Part shown: positions 51,656 to 63,639 of the stretch, piece by piece | Numbering within the stretch: the stretch's first letter is position 1 | Layout: each line of letters opens with the position of its first letter | Assembly: GCA_949825025.1 (NCBI GenBank) | Contig: OX463780.1 | Span: 26,750,118-26,814,117, forward strand | Source of the DNA: Siphlonurus alternatus | Lineage: Eukaryota; Arthropoda; Insecta; Ephemeroptera; Siphlonuridae | Reading direction: 5' to 3' | Length of the DNA stretch: 64,000 nucleotides | Program-made: the position numbers and the translations under genes | Notes under the pieces: generated by a model | Told to the model about the DNA's origin: nothing | Database searches by the model: none | The model's input: the letters and a program-made list of their open reading frames with translations, nothing else

Positions 51656-52914
51656 TAGACGGTTATACAGAGTGAAATGCCAACTTTGCCCATGCACTGC
51701 CGTAATATTTAAGCAGAATTAATAATTAATGAGTTTTCCAATTAAAATAATCAAGACATACATGCAGCGCTATGCTGGCTATAATGCAGCTTTCATTCAG
51801 GATAGAATTTATCAAGACAATTAACCCAACACGCCGTACACTATATACAACTTAATTTTCACAAGTAACACAATTAAATAACTTTACAAAACACATGGAC
51901 TCTTGAGAATGATTTATTTTGTAATTAGTAATTATACTTATATTGAACGCAATAATATTGAAAAGTTTTTCAAGCAAATAATAAATGGAAATGCAAAATG
52001 ACTAGAAGAATTTGCAATGTATGGGAGGCTGGGAGGTATTTCCACCATTTAGACTATAAATATATAATATTATATGCTCATGTGTCATGTGAGTATATTT
52101 TATTTATAGGTGTGTGCATGGGTATTATGAGTATATAATTTCATGTCATTGTGTATCAAATACATACACATTTCTACACTACATTATAATATTATCACTA
52201 ATTTTTTTTATTCAGTGTCGTAAACGTAACAAAATTTAAATAAGCAATCAAAATAATGAGTTTCTAAAAAAAAAAAAAAAAACTTTTTTTAATTATACTT
52301 TAGATAAATTTAATTTGTCTCATCGTTTATTCACCCAGGGCCGCAAATACCGCATTGCACCTAACCTGATATTAACCTACATTAAAAGTACGACGCTCGC
52401 TGCATATTGTATAGATTCTTGACGGCACTCCTCTCTATGGTATGTCAAACTGAGTGGCAAGCACGTTCTTGACGTCGCCACGTCCCTATCACAAAAATTA
52501 GTGTCACCTCTTATTGTCACGATCGACCAAAATAATATTTTCAATTATAAGACATAAAGTACGCTATGATAATTTTTTGATTAAAATTTTCTCATTCAAA
52601 TTTAATATCAGCTAGTGTAAAAAAGTGAACATTGAAGCGTTATATATTATAGTTTTCAGTCACGCTACTGTGTTACTTGGTAATTATCAAAAAGCACTAC
52701 ACTGCAGCCTCTGCAATAGCAAAGTTTCTTTCCTTATCATCTACACGAAACGATAGCGTGTAACTTAATACTTGACAGTATATAAAAAAGTGAAGAGCTT
52801 TTAACCTCTTATATAGTAAACATATGACGTATTTAGATATGTACACGCATATGCATTAGTAGACGTAATGGACGAAAACAAAAATATTGTATTCACTTAA
52901 TATAGAAGAGGACC

Positions 52915-53175
52915 TTAAGTTCTGAGTTTGCAATTTTGTTCAGTTTTTTATAAACCCTCCGATCTAACACCCTTAAAGTTGTGCTACTATAAACTCTCTG
53001 ACGTCATAGATGTAAATATTTAACACGCAAGCAATTTTAGAAAAAAAATGTACATATATGACGTCATAGCCTCATATTTATAGCGTTTTGCAGTACGATC
53101 ACAGTAAAAATCACAGTGTAACTCGAGGTACTTTATCAAAAATGCTGCAGTAAAAATTTTCTTGCAAGTTGTCCA
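52915..53175. mobile_element. decayed family B relic
   Basis: The right part, from TGACGTCATAG to TTGCAAGTTGTCCA, follows the order of family B right arms (AAAATCA, GTGTAACT, CTGCAGTAAAA, terminal GTTGTCCA). The left part is only weakly recognisable. Confidence 0.35.
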
Positions 53176-54742
53176 TGTTGATTATATGCTGAGATGAAAT
53201 AATTAACATGCATTTATATGATAATATTGCTTTGATTTGTGGTATATATGGCATCAATACAATAACACATAACATTCATATAATTAATATAACGAATAAT
53301 TAAAATACTAATATATTATATTCTGTTTGATATCATATGGCTCAAAACGCTATATAATAATTATATAATTCATGAAAAATTTCCAAGTGCTCTGTATAAT
53401 CACATTATTAAGTTATATGTTTTTGTATTATTTCTGAAGCAAGTGGAGTATGCAAGAATCGAGTGCTTTGGAGGGCAATTTGTAGACGGCCGAGGTAATA
53501 ATGCTGCTGGCTTACCCCGTAAAGGGATATGGCGTCATGTTATGTATGTATGTTTTACATGAAACGCTCGTCCTCGATTCATATAATACATAAACATGCA
53601 GTGCTTCGAACATAAATACGCTTCTTTGTGCATGACTTTTGCATTTTATTTTAAAATTATTGAAAGATTTAAATGTACACTGAAGGCAATTTTATCGATC
53701 AATAATCTACTACGCTTTATAGCAACATGCAGCGTAGAGTTTCTGAACTTCCAGCTAACAGCCGTAAGTGCAACATTTCACTTCATCCTCATGCAGAATC
53801 CTCACACACACCAAGATGGTATATAATAAGCTAGCCTTCTTGGGTGCTCATATTGCACGGCAAGAAGCTTCAACAAAGGCTTTGCATGCCTTTGAGGTGT
53901 ATGGAGTGCCGGCTGGGTCCGTTTTTATTTAGTATGCTCTTCTCGTAGAACCCACGTATAAATTTTGACTACTTTGGGCTTGGTTTGCTAGCCCAAAATA
54001 GCATTGCTAGCTCAAAATTACTTTCCTTCAAGTATCAGTTTGGGCTGCGAAGCCCAGAGTACCTGAAACTGGCTTTAAAGTGTTATTGAGCTATCTGAAC
54101 TCAAATTTGCTTATAACCAAAGTAGCCCACGATTGTCCAATAATGCTTCAGGCTTTATTTAGACCAAACATGCTCATTTAAGCCTCCAGCTCAGATTGGA
54201 ATTTTATAGCTTAAAATAGACCAGATTTGTGACCAAGCAATTTTAACCTAATTAAGACCAAACAAGCTTGAAACAAATTTAAGCTAGCTGTTGACCGTTT
54301 TAGCCCAAAATGGTACCTAATATCCCCAGGGTTGCAGTAAGCTTGTTATTGGCCAAAAAAGCTCAATTAAGCCCAAGCTCAACCTAGCTTCATGTAGCTG
54401 TATATTGACCAATCCAGCTAAAATAAATCTGAGCACCCTGTAGACCATTTCTGCCCAAAATAGCCATGAATGAATTCCTTGCCTCGGCCAGCACAAAGTG
54501 AGCCAAAAATGCTTAAAATGGCACTCTTCAGCCCAAACATGCCCTTTTTTACTCTGAAAGTATTCATGTGCTTGACCAAGCCCAAAATGGACCAAAAGAG
54601 CTTAAAATGGCACTCTTTAGCCCAAACATACCCCTTTTTACTCTGAATGTATTCCTCAGGTTGGCTCAGTTCAAAATAGCTTAAAATTGATTTTTTTTGC
54701 CCAAAGATGTTTTTTCCCTCCCTGAATGTACTGCATTGGTTA

Positions 54743-55243
54743 GGTAGCCCAAAGTGGACCAAAACAGCTTAAAATGGACCTCTTTTGCCCAAAGATGTGC
54801 CGGTCCACCCTGAATGTACTGCATTGGTTAAGGTAGCCCAAAGTGGACCAAAACAGCTTAAAATGGACCTCTTTTGCCCAAAGATGTGCCGATCCACCCT
54901 GAATGTACTGCATTGGTTAAGGTAGCTCTACCTTAACCAATGCAGTACATTCAGGGTGGATCGGCACATCTTTGGGCAAAAGAGGTCTATTTTAAGCTGT
55001 TTTGGTCCACTTTGGGCTACCTTAACCAATGCAGTACATTCAGGGTTGATCGGCACATCTTTGGGCAAAAGAGGTCCATTTTAAGCTGTTTTGGTCCACT
55101 TTGGGCTACCTTAGCCAATGCAGTACATTCAGGGTGGATCGGCACATCTTTGGGCAAAAGAGGTCCATTTTAAGCTGTTTTGGTCCACTTTGGGCTACCT
55201 TTACCAATGCAGTACATTCAAGGTGGATCGGCACATCTTTGGG
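54743..55243. repeat. 89-bp array with a head-to-head switch
   Basis: Minus-oriented units begin at 54743 and 54832, then the orientation flips at 54921-54935 (GGTAGCTCTACC). Plus-oriented units begin at 54930, 55019, 55108 and 55197. The unit contains TTTGGGCAAAAGAGGTCC and GCAGTACATTCAGGG. Further out, at about 54480-54740, units become progressively more diverged. Another inverted partial unit follows at 55244-55350. Confidence 0.85.
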
Positions 55244-55685
55244 AGCCCAAAGTGGACCATAACAGCTTCAAATGGACCTCTTTTGCCCAGAGATGTGCCG
55301 ATCCGCCCTGAATGTATGCATACTGCATTGGATTAGGTAACTTAAAGTGAACCATTACAGCTTAAAATAGACCTCATCTATAAGCTGGGTCTATTATATT
55401 TATCAGAATTATTTAAGTCGTTCTGTCATGTTTACAAAGATTTCGCCATTTGTAGACTTTTGGAGATTAATTTAGCGCGTTTCCGATGGTTTCCGATCGG
55501 TTCCGAACTTCCGATCGCTCTGATTGGTTCATTTGAATTCATTTCTCTACCGGTTTTCCATCTGACTTGTAACAGTCGACAATCATATTAATGTTGTTGT
55601 TGTTGCAGTATGTATGCATATCTTTCTTATAGTGTCCTAAGTAGTGTCATGTATCTATATTTTTAAGGTTTTCTTTAGTGTAGTA

Positions 55686-55706
55686 ATGCGTAAATCATCT
55701 GCTAAG
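55686..55706 (+). CDS. possible transposon-encoded first exon
   Basis: ATG followed by five codons ends in AAG|gtaagc, a strong splice donor (peptide MRKSSAK). It is located in the unique core of the 3.3 kb element. It would suit the first exon of a transposase whose remaining exons have been deleted. It is too short to identify and could be chance. Confidence 0.2.
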
Positions 55707-56599
55707 GTAAGCATACATGTATATAGTCTATATACATCAATATCTCAGGGTTAAAGTTGATCGGGAAATGTTTTTCTGTTCATGCCACCGGGTGGCATAT
55801 CTATCCTAATAGGTTTAAGCTGCTAACAATGCAGTTCCTCAGCCTATTCTTCCACAATTTTGAAGAAAAAAGCAGTTCTACACAGCCAAAATGTAAGGAA
55901 ATAAATGAACAAAGGTTAATTTTGTTCTAAAATTGCGGTAAGTGGCACTTTTTACAATTTTAATAACAATTTCACAGCTATAATAAATGAAACTGTATTT
56001 CATTCAGGATATTATGCTCTCTAATTACTAATAGAATTGATACAATGACCTCTTACATACGTACTGTATGCATACTGTATTTACCGTGTGCAAATAATAT
56101 GCATTCAGTACGTTATTTGTACGTATATGATAAAAAAACAGAATAAACAGACACCTCATTTAATATGCATACCATGTGATTCTTGGGCCAGTCTCTTCCC
56201 CTCACAGTCAGCCAAGTATTCCTTTGCATTATTTATAGTGTCTGGTATGCATGCATCAGCATGATGACAATACTGATTTTCCCCAGCTCTTATAACCATG
56301 AATAAATTATTTTATTTTATAGCACTTTTATCAACTTTGAGCTTCAAGTTTTAACTAATTAATAGAATGCATTCATGGTCATAAAAGGCACATGTTTTTA
56401 GGCAAAATATTTCTATCTTCATCTATTTTCGTTTGTTTTATGAAGCGATAATTAAGGTAAAGAATGCAATACATTCAGAGAAAAAAAGGCCATTTTGAGC
56501 TATTTTAGTCTATTTTTAGCTACTGTTAGTAATGCAGTACATTCAAGTTGAATAAGCACATCTTTGGGCCAAAGAGGTCCATTTTAAGCTGTTTTGGTT

Positions 56600-56960
56600 C
56601 ACTTTGAGCTACCTAAACCAATGCAGTACATTCAGGGTGGATCGGCACATCTTTGGGCAAAAGAGGTCCATTTTAAGCTGGTTTGGTCCACTTTGGGCTA
56701 CCTTTACCAATGCAGTACATTCAGGGTGGATCGGCACATCTTTGGGCAAAAGAGGTCCATTTTAAGCTGTTTTGGTCCACTTTGGGCTACCTAAACCAAT
56801 GCAGTATATTCAGGGTGGATCGGCACATCTTTGGGCAAAAGAGGTCCATTTTAAGCTGTTTTGGTCCACTTTGGGCTACCTTAGCCAATGCAGTATATTC
56901 AGGGTGGATCGGCACATCTTTGGGCAAAAGAGGTCCATTTTAAGCTGTTTTGGTCTATTT
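56600..56960. repeat. second 89-bp array, plus orientation
   Basis: About four near-identical units with starts 89 bases apart (near 56613, 56702, 56791 and 56880). They are almost identical to the plus units at 54930-55243 despite 1.4 kb of separation. A more diverged unit precedes them at about 56460-56600. Confidence 0.85.
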
Positions 56961-57289
56961 TGAGCTATATAAGCGTACTGGGGACAACCAGGGTAGAAAA
57001 GGTCAAGTTTGGGCAAATTTGGTCAATTTCCAGCTTGTTTAAGCATGGCATAGTTGGTTCAAATTGATCCATAATGAGCTACATAGAGCTATGGATTAAG
57101 TGGTGTATTGGTCCAGTTAGGGTTATATTGGGCTATTACAGCTCAATGTTACTTTTTTTGCTAGCCCAGATTTGCCCAAAATCGGCCAATTAGGTGCCTG
57201 TCGGAGTCTAATTGGGCTAGCAAAATTTTGGTCTTATTTGAGCTGATAAGCCCAAAGTGTAGTCAAAATTTATACGTGGGAATACAGTA

Positions 57290-58100
57290 TTAAGAAGCAC
57301 GGCTGTTGCGAGAGAAAGGATCGAGGGTGGACGCGAGCCAAATGTCGTCCCGGGAACGAACACGATACAAATGCTAATGTCGTGAAAGAGCCGCAGAGTA
57401 ACTCTCAACTTCGACATACAAAGAAACTCACTCAGTACTGTATAAAATTAGTTTTTTTTTTCTATATAGATACGCATGTTACAATTTTGTTTTTAAAGAT
57501 TTGATTGAGATATTATATCGGGGTTATAATTTATATTATAAATAATAATATAATATATAGATAGAGAGCTAGGCGGGGGAGGGAAGGGGGTTATTATTTT
57601 TCATATATTTTTAATTTCACATATATGCAAGTTATATTGTGTATAATTTAATATTTATGCATGATGAATTAAATGACGATCGATGCATTATATTATACTT
57701 TGATTGACCTTATAATATTTAATTAATTAAAATGGTCCACATATACAATTACATATATCTGCAATTAAAAATTTAAACAAAAAGCTTTGATTACATGTTA
57801 TTTAATTATTATGTAATTATCTCAGTCAATTTAATTAATGTTGTCTTATACATACTCGTACAATGTACGATGTACATTGACTTGAACATAATATGTTTGT
57901 CTTGTACAACCAAAAAGAAGTTCTAAAATAACAAATAAATAAAAATTCCTGTTGCTCTCCTGCAGAATTTAAATCTTTAGCACGTAATTCAAAATCAATA
58001 TACCTGATATTGCAATCTTACGCATTACACGATATGAACCATAGACAAACCATGTCTCTGATATGAACTGCATATCTCCTAAAGCTCGTTGTTGTGTTAC
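57290..58100. other. AT-rich stretch, nothing recognised
   Basis: A modestly GC-richer patch lies at about 57290-57420 next to the 3.3 kb element. I found no gene or clear repeat. Confidence 0.5.
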
Positions 58101-58102
58101 AG

Positions 58103-58236
58103 CGCTCCTCGTTAAGCCACTGCCGTGCGGACATCTCCAGCAGCCACCGTCGCTTCCTGCTCGGACAGGAAAGCGTCTCAAGAAGGTCTCAAGCCCCGGG
58201 GAATGGAAGTTCTCAAGAAGACCAACTCGTCTCAAG
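58103..58236 (+). other. candidate internal exon
   Basis: A GC-rich 134-base block lies between a good acceptor (TTGTGTTACAG) and a good donor (CAAG|gtaggt). Two frames are open on the plus strand, one Ser/Arg-rich and one Pro/Lys-rich. Joined to 61815, either of those frames soon meets a stop, which makes it a likely 5' UTR exon of the gene at 61820. No family is recognised. Confidence 0.45.
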
Positions 58237-58748
58237 GTAGGTTGCTATTGAACTATTTCATTATCTACATGCAGTTAGCTAACCTCTAGCTGTAAATCAC
58301 AGCGCGAAAACTTTCTCTTGTGTTTTGCTATATGCTGATCTCGTTCAAGGACAAATTATGTTAATTAATTGTTATTGCTTTAAAGAGATGATAACATCAT
58401 TTCTAGATTTGATGTAATGTTATGATGAAATTTTTAACACTTTTTTTTTTTGCTATATATTTTGTTGTTGTAATATTTAAATACACGTCCATTTAATAGT
58501 TTTTTTTTTGTGGTTAATAAACAAAAAAATTGTATTTTCGTAATTTTAGTTAAAATTGGTATAATTAAAGAAAATGTTTCAATTGCGTTGTCCATTAATG
58601 ATTTTTTTAAATATATATTTTTTTTTATTTAATAGTCGTATACAAGTTAAGACTTTCTCAAACAATTAGTAAAAAAACAAAAACAACAACAACAACAATC
58701 GACTCTTGAAAACTCACCTAAGCAATAGACCACTTGCAAAACTATGTT

Positions 58749-59383
58749 TTAGCAAAACGCAAACAAACTCATTCACCCAGGTATTGTTGGTTGTTGATTA
58801 TGTGTATTTTTTTCCCAATACATTGGACCTTATGGGAAATTTACGATTTTCACATACAAATTTCAATGCATTACATTGATTACATACGTATAATTTTAAA
58901 AATAAATATATCACCGGAATCTGCAGTTCTTGGCCATTTATAATATTGAAAACTGCATTGGAAGACGGTTTCTTTATTTCAATATAGAAATTTAATATGA
59001 TACCAAATCAGCCAATTGCATGGGGTAAGATACGTAACCAAGCAAGCTTCAGATTGTTTATTATTGCAACAGTTAAAATCAACAAACTGGAGTTTGCCTA
59101 GTTACGTATCTTACCCCATGCAATTGGCTGATTTGGTGTCATACTAAATTTACTATATTGAAATAAAGAAACCATCTTCCAATAAAATTTTCAATATTAT
59201 AAGTGGCCAAGAACTGCAGATTCCGGTGATATATTTATTTTTAAAATCATACGTATGTCACGTATTGAAATCTGTATGTGAAAAACGTGAATTTCCCATA
59301 AGGTCCAATGTATTGGAAAAAAAAATACACATAACCAACAACCAACAATACCTGGGTGAACGAGTTTGTTTACGTTTTGCTAA
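58749..59383. mobile_element. 635-bp foldback element
   Basis: The left end TTAGCAAAACGCAAACAAAC pairs with GTTTGTTTACGTTTTGCTAA. Arms of about 285 bases pair with scattered mismatches around a loop of about 60 bases near 59040-59097. TA borders are possible. No coding capacity. Confidence 0.85.
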
Positions 59384-60459
59384 TTAACATTTGTTATACC
59401 TTTTTTTTCCTCTATTATAATATATAAACATTATAAATAAACTATGATATATATAAAGTTATGAAAAATTGCATGCAGTATTGTGGTAATTAAAATATCA
59501 TATTTATTTCTTTTTTACACCGATTGATTTATTACAGAAAATATTAAAGCTATAAAATGTATATATTATATATATGTTATATACATTTTTAGTTCTCAAA
59601 CAGTTTGTAAGAGGCAAAATTTTGCATAAACTAGTAATAGCACATGCGTCAATTTACGTCTAGCAAAAACTTTCTTAATATACTCACTATTACGAAAATA
59701 ATAAATTAATTTGTTATTATTTTTTATTAAAATCTAGGTCATGAAAAATGATTTTAGTGTCTATGAGCAGAATAAGATTATTGAACACTTAATACACCAA
59801 TACTATATAGCTGATTATAGAAAAGCCAATCAATACAAATTAATTTAAACAACTTTGATTGTAAATCTTTTCTAAATCAAAATATGATTATGAAAGTTTG
59901 GAGCTTTACAATATTATGTATTGTGGTTGCATGTTGCCAATAAAAGTCCCATAACCGCATATATGGTATAGAATTATAAGTACTTATATAAGTATATAAC
60001 TAAAGTATGACTTATAAGTCTATATGTATGCCTATAACTTAAATTGACAATTCAACACTTAATATCATTCAATCATCAATCAATCGAACGTATAATTTTT
60101 TTTAGTTATTTCTTGTAACTTAAATTTCTTGCATGAAAATATGTAAATTTTAACTTATATAATAAATGCAAAATACATAAATATAGTATTTATGCAGTAA
60201 TTTTTCACTGGAAAACTTTAAAATGCATAAAATTTATAACAACCGATTTCATTTTAGTCATTCTATACGTGATATATAAACACAAAGAAATAGAATTAAG
60301 ACTATGTATTTTGGGCACAAAATGTTTAAGGCTTGATTTTTACAGGCTACACTTTTCTACATAAATTTTTCAGCCTTAATGAAAATGTGCCCTAAATGCA
60401 GTTTTAAAATGCTCTATAAAGTTTAATTATTAATTATCTGATTATGTGTTAGCTAGACG

Positions 60460-60462
<3 letters not shown>

Positions 60463-60550
<88 letters not shown>
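60463..60550. repeat. (TA)n microsatellite
   Basis: Pure TA array of about 88 bases. Confidence 0.95.
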
Positions 60551-60553
<3 letters not shown>

Positions 60554-60917
60554 CGACTAAAATGCGGTACGTACTTGACCTTGCTGTTTATTTACAGGCT
60601 CTCGTTATGGAAAAGTCAAGGCTGTGTTGTAGGAAAAACAGACTAATAATCTGAATAATCTCTAATATAATATGTGACATGCAAACTAAGGTTCAGCGCA
60701 TGCAACGATTGACACAATAGCACAATACGGATAGTTCGCACTTTAAAAACACGCATTTTCAAAAATAAGGAACAACATGCAAAACATTGGCTGTTTGAAT
60801 TTTGTAGACACTGTATATTATATTATCGATATTGAAATCAACATGCTTATATTTTCCTTACACATGCAACATATTATATATGGAAGTCTGGAGTCTGGAA
60901 ATCAGTTATAAATAATA

Positions 60918-61098
<181 letters not shown>

Positions 61099-61582
61099 TT
61101 ATTATACACACAAATTTAGTATGTATATATTATTAACACAATTCTTTATATTGAGACAGGCGGAACCGTTACCTTATGTACGTCTCATTGATATAGTTTG
61201 AATGTTTGAATCAATATTTAAAAAAGTAAATAATACTATCATAAAATAAATTTTATGATACAATATAAAGATAAAAATATAATATCGATCGGAGACAACG
61301 CGAATTAAAAAGGGAATTGGTTGTACGTATAATAAGTTATTACTATATTACTTCTAATTTAATATAATAATCATAATACATTGTTCATACGACGAGTAAC
61401 GTGCTCCCTCATATGTTCTATAATTATATCCTTTTAGTAAGTAAAACGTTGCTTCGGGGTGTCTATTTTATTATGGTGTTTAATGCGAATTAAAAGTCAC
61501 GCTCCTTACAAAAATTAATATAATTAATAAAATTGAAGCGTCGAAATCTAAATCGTACTCTATTGTATATTGAGACAAACAT

Positions 61583-61727
61583 TTGGGGGCGATTCATGAA
61601 TTATCCAACTTTCTCTCTATAGCTATCCGTGGTTAAACGTTAGTCTATTTTATAATTCAATTGAAACTAGACGTGGTTATATTAGTAAGAAGCGTGGATA
61701 AATAATCCTTTAATGAATCGCGCCCAA
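61583..61727. mobile_element. GATTCAYGAA foldback element, copy 3
   Basis: TTGGGGGCGATTCATGAA pairs with TTAATGAATCGCGCCCAA. Internal CGTGGTTAAACG and AGACGTGGTTAT resemble the interiors of the other copies. It lies about 90 bases upstream of the exon at 61815. Confidence 0.7.
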
Positions 61728-61819
61728 TAAATATTTATATATACACAATTATGTACGATTGAAGTATGTGCAGTTCGTTTGATGATTTTGATCGATTTAT
61801 ATTATTTCCCACAGGTAAA

Positions 61820-62314
61820 ATGAGTGCTCCTCCTGCCGGCGGACAGGGCCTCGTAGCCCTGCTGGTTATGATCGTGGTGCTATGCATCATCGTGGCTTAC
61901 TACTGCTGGGGAGCGTGCTGCCGCGCCTTCTGCCCTCGCCGAGCCTCTTCGCTCGACCTCGACCCCGAGTCACAGTTTTCAGAGTCCGCCGCGGCTTTCG
62001 GTCTCGGTCAGCCGACCATCATCTTACTGCCATACGGCCGTATGGTGGTGGTGGACAGCCGCGTGTTCTCGCAACTACAAGCGGGCAGCGGGCTTGACCT
62101 GGCCGAGCTGGGCAGACAAATGCCTGAAGAAGAGCCTAATACTCCGGACTCTGAGGCGAAAGAACGCCTCACTCCACTTCTTCTCCCGCCACCGCCCACT
62201 TACGACTCGATATTCGGACCCGACGACATGCCGCCTACATACGACGAATTGTTACGCCGAAATCGTGCTGTTAGTGAATCTGATTGTGACGATTTAAGAG
62301 AGAGTAGTGTTTGA
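61820..62314 (+). CDS. single-pass membrane protein with two PPxY motifs
   Basis: The frame encodes 164 residues and lies in one exon that begins after the acceptor TTTCCCACAG at 61805-61814. The ATG is five bases into that exon. A membrane segment covers about residues 11-30 (LVALLVMIVVLCIIVAYYCW), followed by a Cys-rich basic stretch (CCRAFCPRR) that could be palmitoylated. The cytosolic tail carries PPTY at 125-128 and 138-141, with acidic residues around them, and ends ESSV. Tandem PPxY motifs recruit WW domains of NEDD4-type ubiquitin ligases, as in small adaptors such as Ndfip, WBP1/VOPP1 and fly Commissureless. I cannot assign an orthologue. A short N-terminus without a signal peptide suggests a type III topology. 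The frame is open 54 bases upstream, but the strong acceptor favours the start chosen. Confidence 0.85.
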   Translation: MSAPPAGGQGLVALLVMIVVLCIIVAYYCWGACCRAFCPRRASSLDLDPESQFSESAAAFGLGQPTIILLPYGRMVVVDSRVFSQLQAGSGLDLAELGRQMPEEEPNTPDSEAKERLTPLLLPPPPTYDSIFGPDDMPPTYDELLRRNRAVSESDCDDLRESSV

Positions 62315-62458
62315 ATTTTATTATATTCCAGTGCATAAAAACAATTGAATATTAAAAAAAAAAAAAAAAAAAATGTTGTGCTTCGAAAAAAAAAAAATAT
62401 ATATACATAAAACCTTTTTTACTGTGATATTTAATTTTTAATTTATATATAAAAGTAT

Positions 62459-62464
62459 AATAAA
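62459..62464 (+). terminator. poly(A) signal for the PPxY membrane protein
   Basis: AATAAA lies 145 bases after the stop codon. Confidence 0.5.
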
Positions 62465-62469
62465 ATAGA

Positions 62470-63055
62470 AGAGGCTTGCTAAAAATAAAGAGTAATTAAA
62501 TTTTAATTTAAAAAGTAATTAACCTAATTGTCAAAGCTGTCAGATAGCGTGCAATGTTGTTATTAAAATATATGTTAATTGTTATGTAATTTATATTTAT
62601 ATGCTAAAAAAAATGCACATATGCAGCATATTATATATTTTTATTATGTAAATGTTATCTTCTTCTATAAAATTTTATAACCACTGCTGTGCAATATCTA
62701 CTTGCACCATTCAATAATATAAGTTGCCAGAGATGAGAGAAAAGGGAAGAAATATACTGTATTATAATCTAAAGCACACAAGACGAAACCTCGACATGCA
62801 TGTTTTTATATCCTAGTAAAATTATTTTCCGCATTGCATATAAGACATTAATACGAGGCCAAATAATTTCTGCGAAAAATCGTTAACAAAAGCATTTTAC
62901 TGTTTGCATTTTGTTATACTGCAGAGATGTAAAAGGTCTAAAAATGAACAACCATGCAGCATGAAATTTTCATTGCATATTTTGATACGAAGAGAATGCA
63001 CTTCTGGGTATAATATTGTAATATTTTTTTCATATTTTTTTAATCCTATTATAGC
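62470..63055. other. AT-rich 3' flank, nothing recognised
   Basis: No gene or clear repeat is seen. Confidence 0.5.
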
Positions 63056-63058
63056 ACC

Positions 63059-63445
63059 TTAAGGGAAAGTTAACGCGCCCAATGTTAAAAATAATCCCAC
63101 ACATGAAAATTATGAAAAAAATTTAAAATGTTCTCCTTAACATTCCCTATAATCAGTAGCTAAAATATCAGGTATACAAATCCGAGCTGGTTTTTGAGTT
63201 ATAAATTTTTAAAGTTGACCAACATGGAAGGACCAATTTAACATGGAAGTTCCATTTCTCCATGTTAAAGTATTATAGTCAAATTTAAAAATTCATAACT
63301 CAAAACTAGCTCGAATTTGTATATCTGATATTTATAAGTCACTGATATGTAATGTAGAGGAGACCATTTTAATTTTTTTTTTTTTTTTCATAATTTTCAT
63401 GTGTGTGATTTTTATTTAACATTGGGCGCGTCACCTTACCCTTAA
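63059..63445. mobile_element. TTAA-flanked foldback element, family A copy 2
   Basis: TTAA-GGGAAAGTTAACGCGCC on the left pairs with the right end ACCTTACCC-TTAA. The interior repeats the ATCAGGTATACAAAT and CATGTTAAAGTA parts of the copy at 6151-6505, with more mismatches between arms. Confidence 0.8.
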
Positions 63446-63461
63446 AATTGAGGCGAAAGAC

Positions 63462-63637
63462 CCTGTGACGTCATAGTTATGTAACGTATATAATTATGTT
63501 GAATATTTGCAGCACTACTTAAAAGATGCATGTTCAAAAAAATCTAAAAAAATTGACAATATATAACTTGAGGTCTTCTATTCAAACATGAAAAAAAAAA
63601 AAAAAAAAAAAAAATGTCAAGCAAGTTGTCAATTGTT
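63462..63637. mobile_element. half copy of family B
   Basis: From TGTGACGTCATAG through AAAAAAATCTAAAAAAATTG and ATAACTT to TGTCAAGCAAGTTGTCAA this follows the right arm of family B elements. The left arm is missing. A poly(A) run of about 24 bases interrupts it. Confidence 0.45.
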
Positions 63638-63639
63638 TA

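Larger units (their letters stand above)
48780..53940. other. AT-rich stretch, possibly intron
   Basis: The slightly GC-richer patch at 48870-49040 shows no convincing exon. Poly(A) is at about 49953-49980. A possible retrotransposon tail (CTCAATAAA followed by ATT repeats) lies near 50140-50175. Entries at 49549, 51477 and 52915 cover the repeats. Nothing else is recognised. Confidence 0.5.
53951..57280. mobile_element. 3.3 kb element with inverted 89-bp arrays and a unique core
   Basis: The ends are perfect inverted repeats CCCACGTATAAATTTTGAC. Inward on both sides run many AGCCCAAA / AGCTCAAA motifs, inverted between the two halves. Arrays of an 89-bp unit occupy 54743-55243 and about 56600-56960. 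A unique core of about 1.1 kb lies between them. The core holds a short ATG exon with a donor (55686-55706). No transposase domain is visible. The flanking duplication is not evident beyond AA on each side. The structure suggests a non-autonomous or internally deleted DNA transposon with large subterminal repeats. I cannot assign it to a superfamily. Confidence 0.7.

Noticed and set aside
54317..56963. Repeated open frames containing HFGL and HLWAKE
   Set aside because: They come from the 89-bp array. Since 89 is not a multiple of three the frame changes with every unit, so no repeat protein is encoded.
54480..56963. CRISPR-like array
   Set aside because: The 89-bp units are directly tandem without unique spacers, and the DNA is clearly from an animal nucleus.
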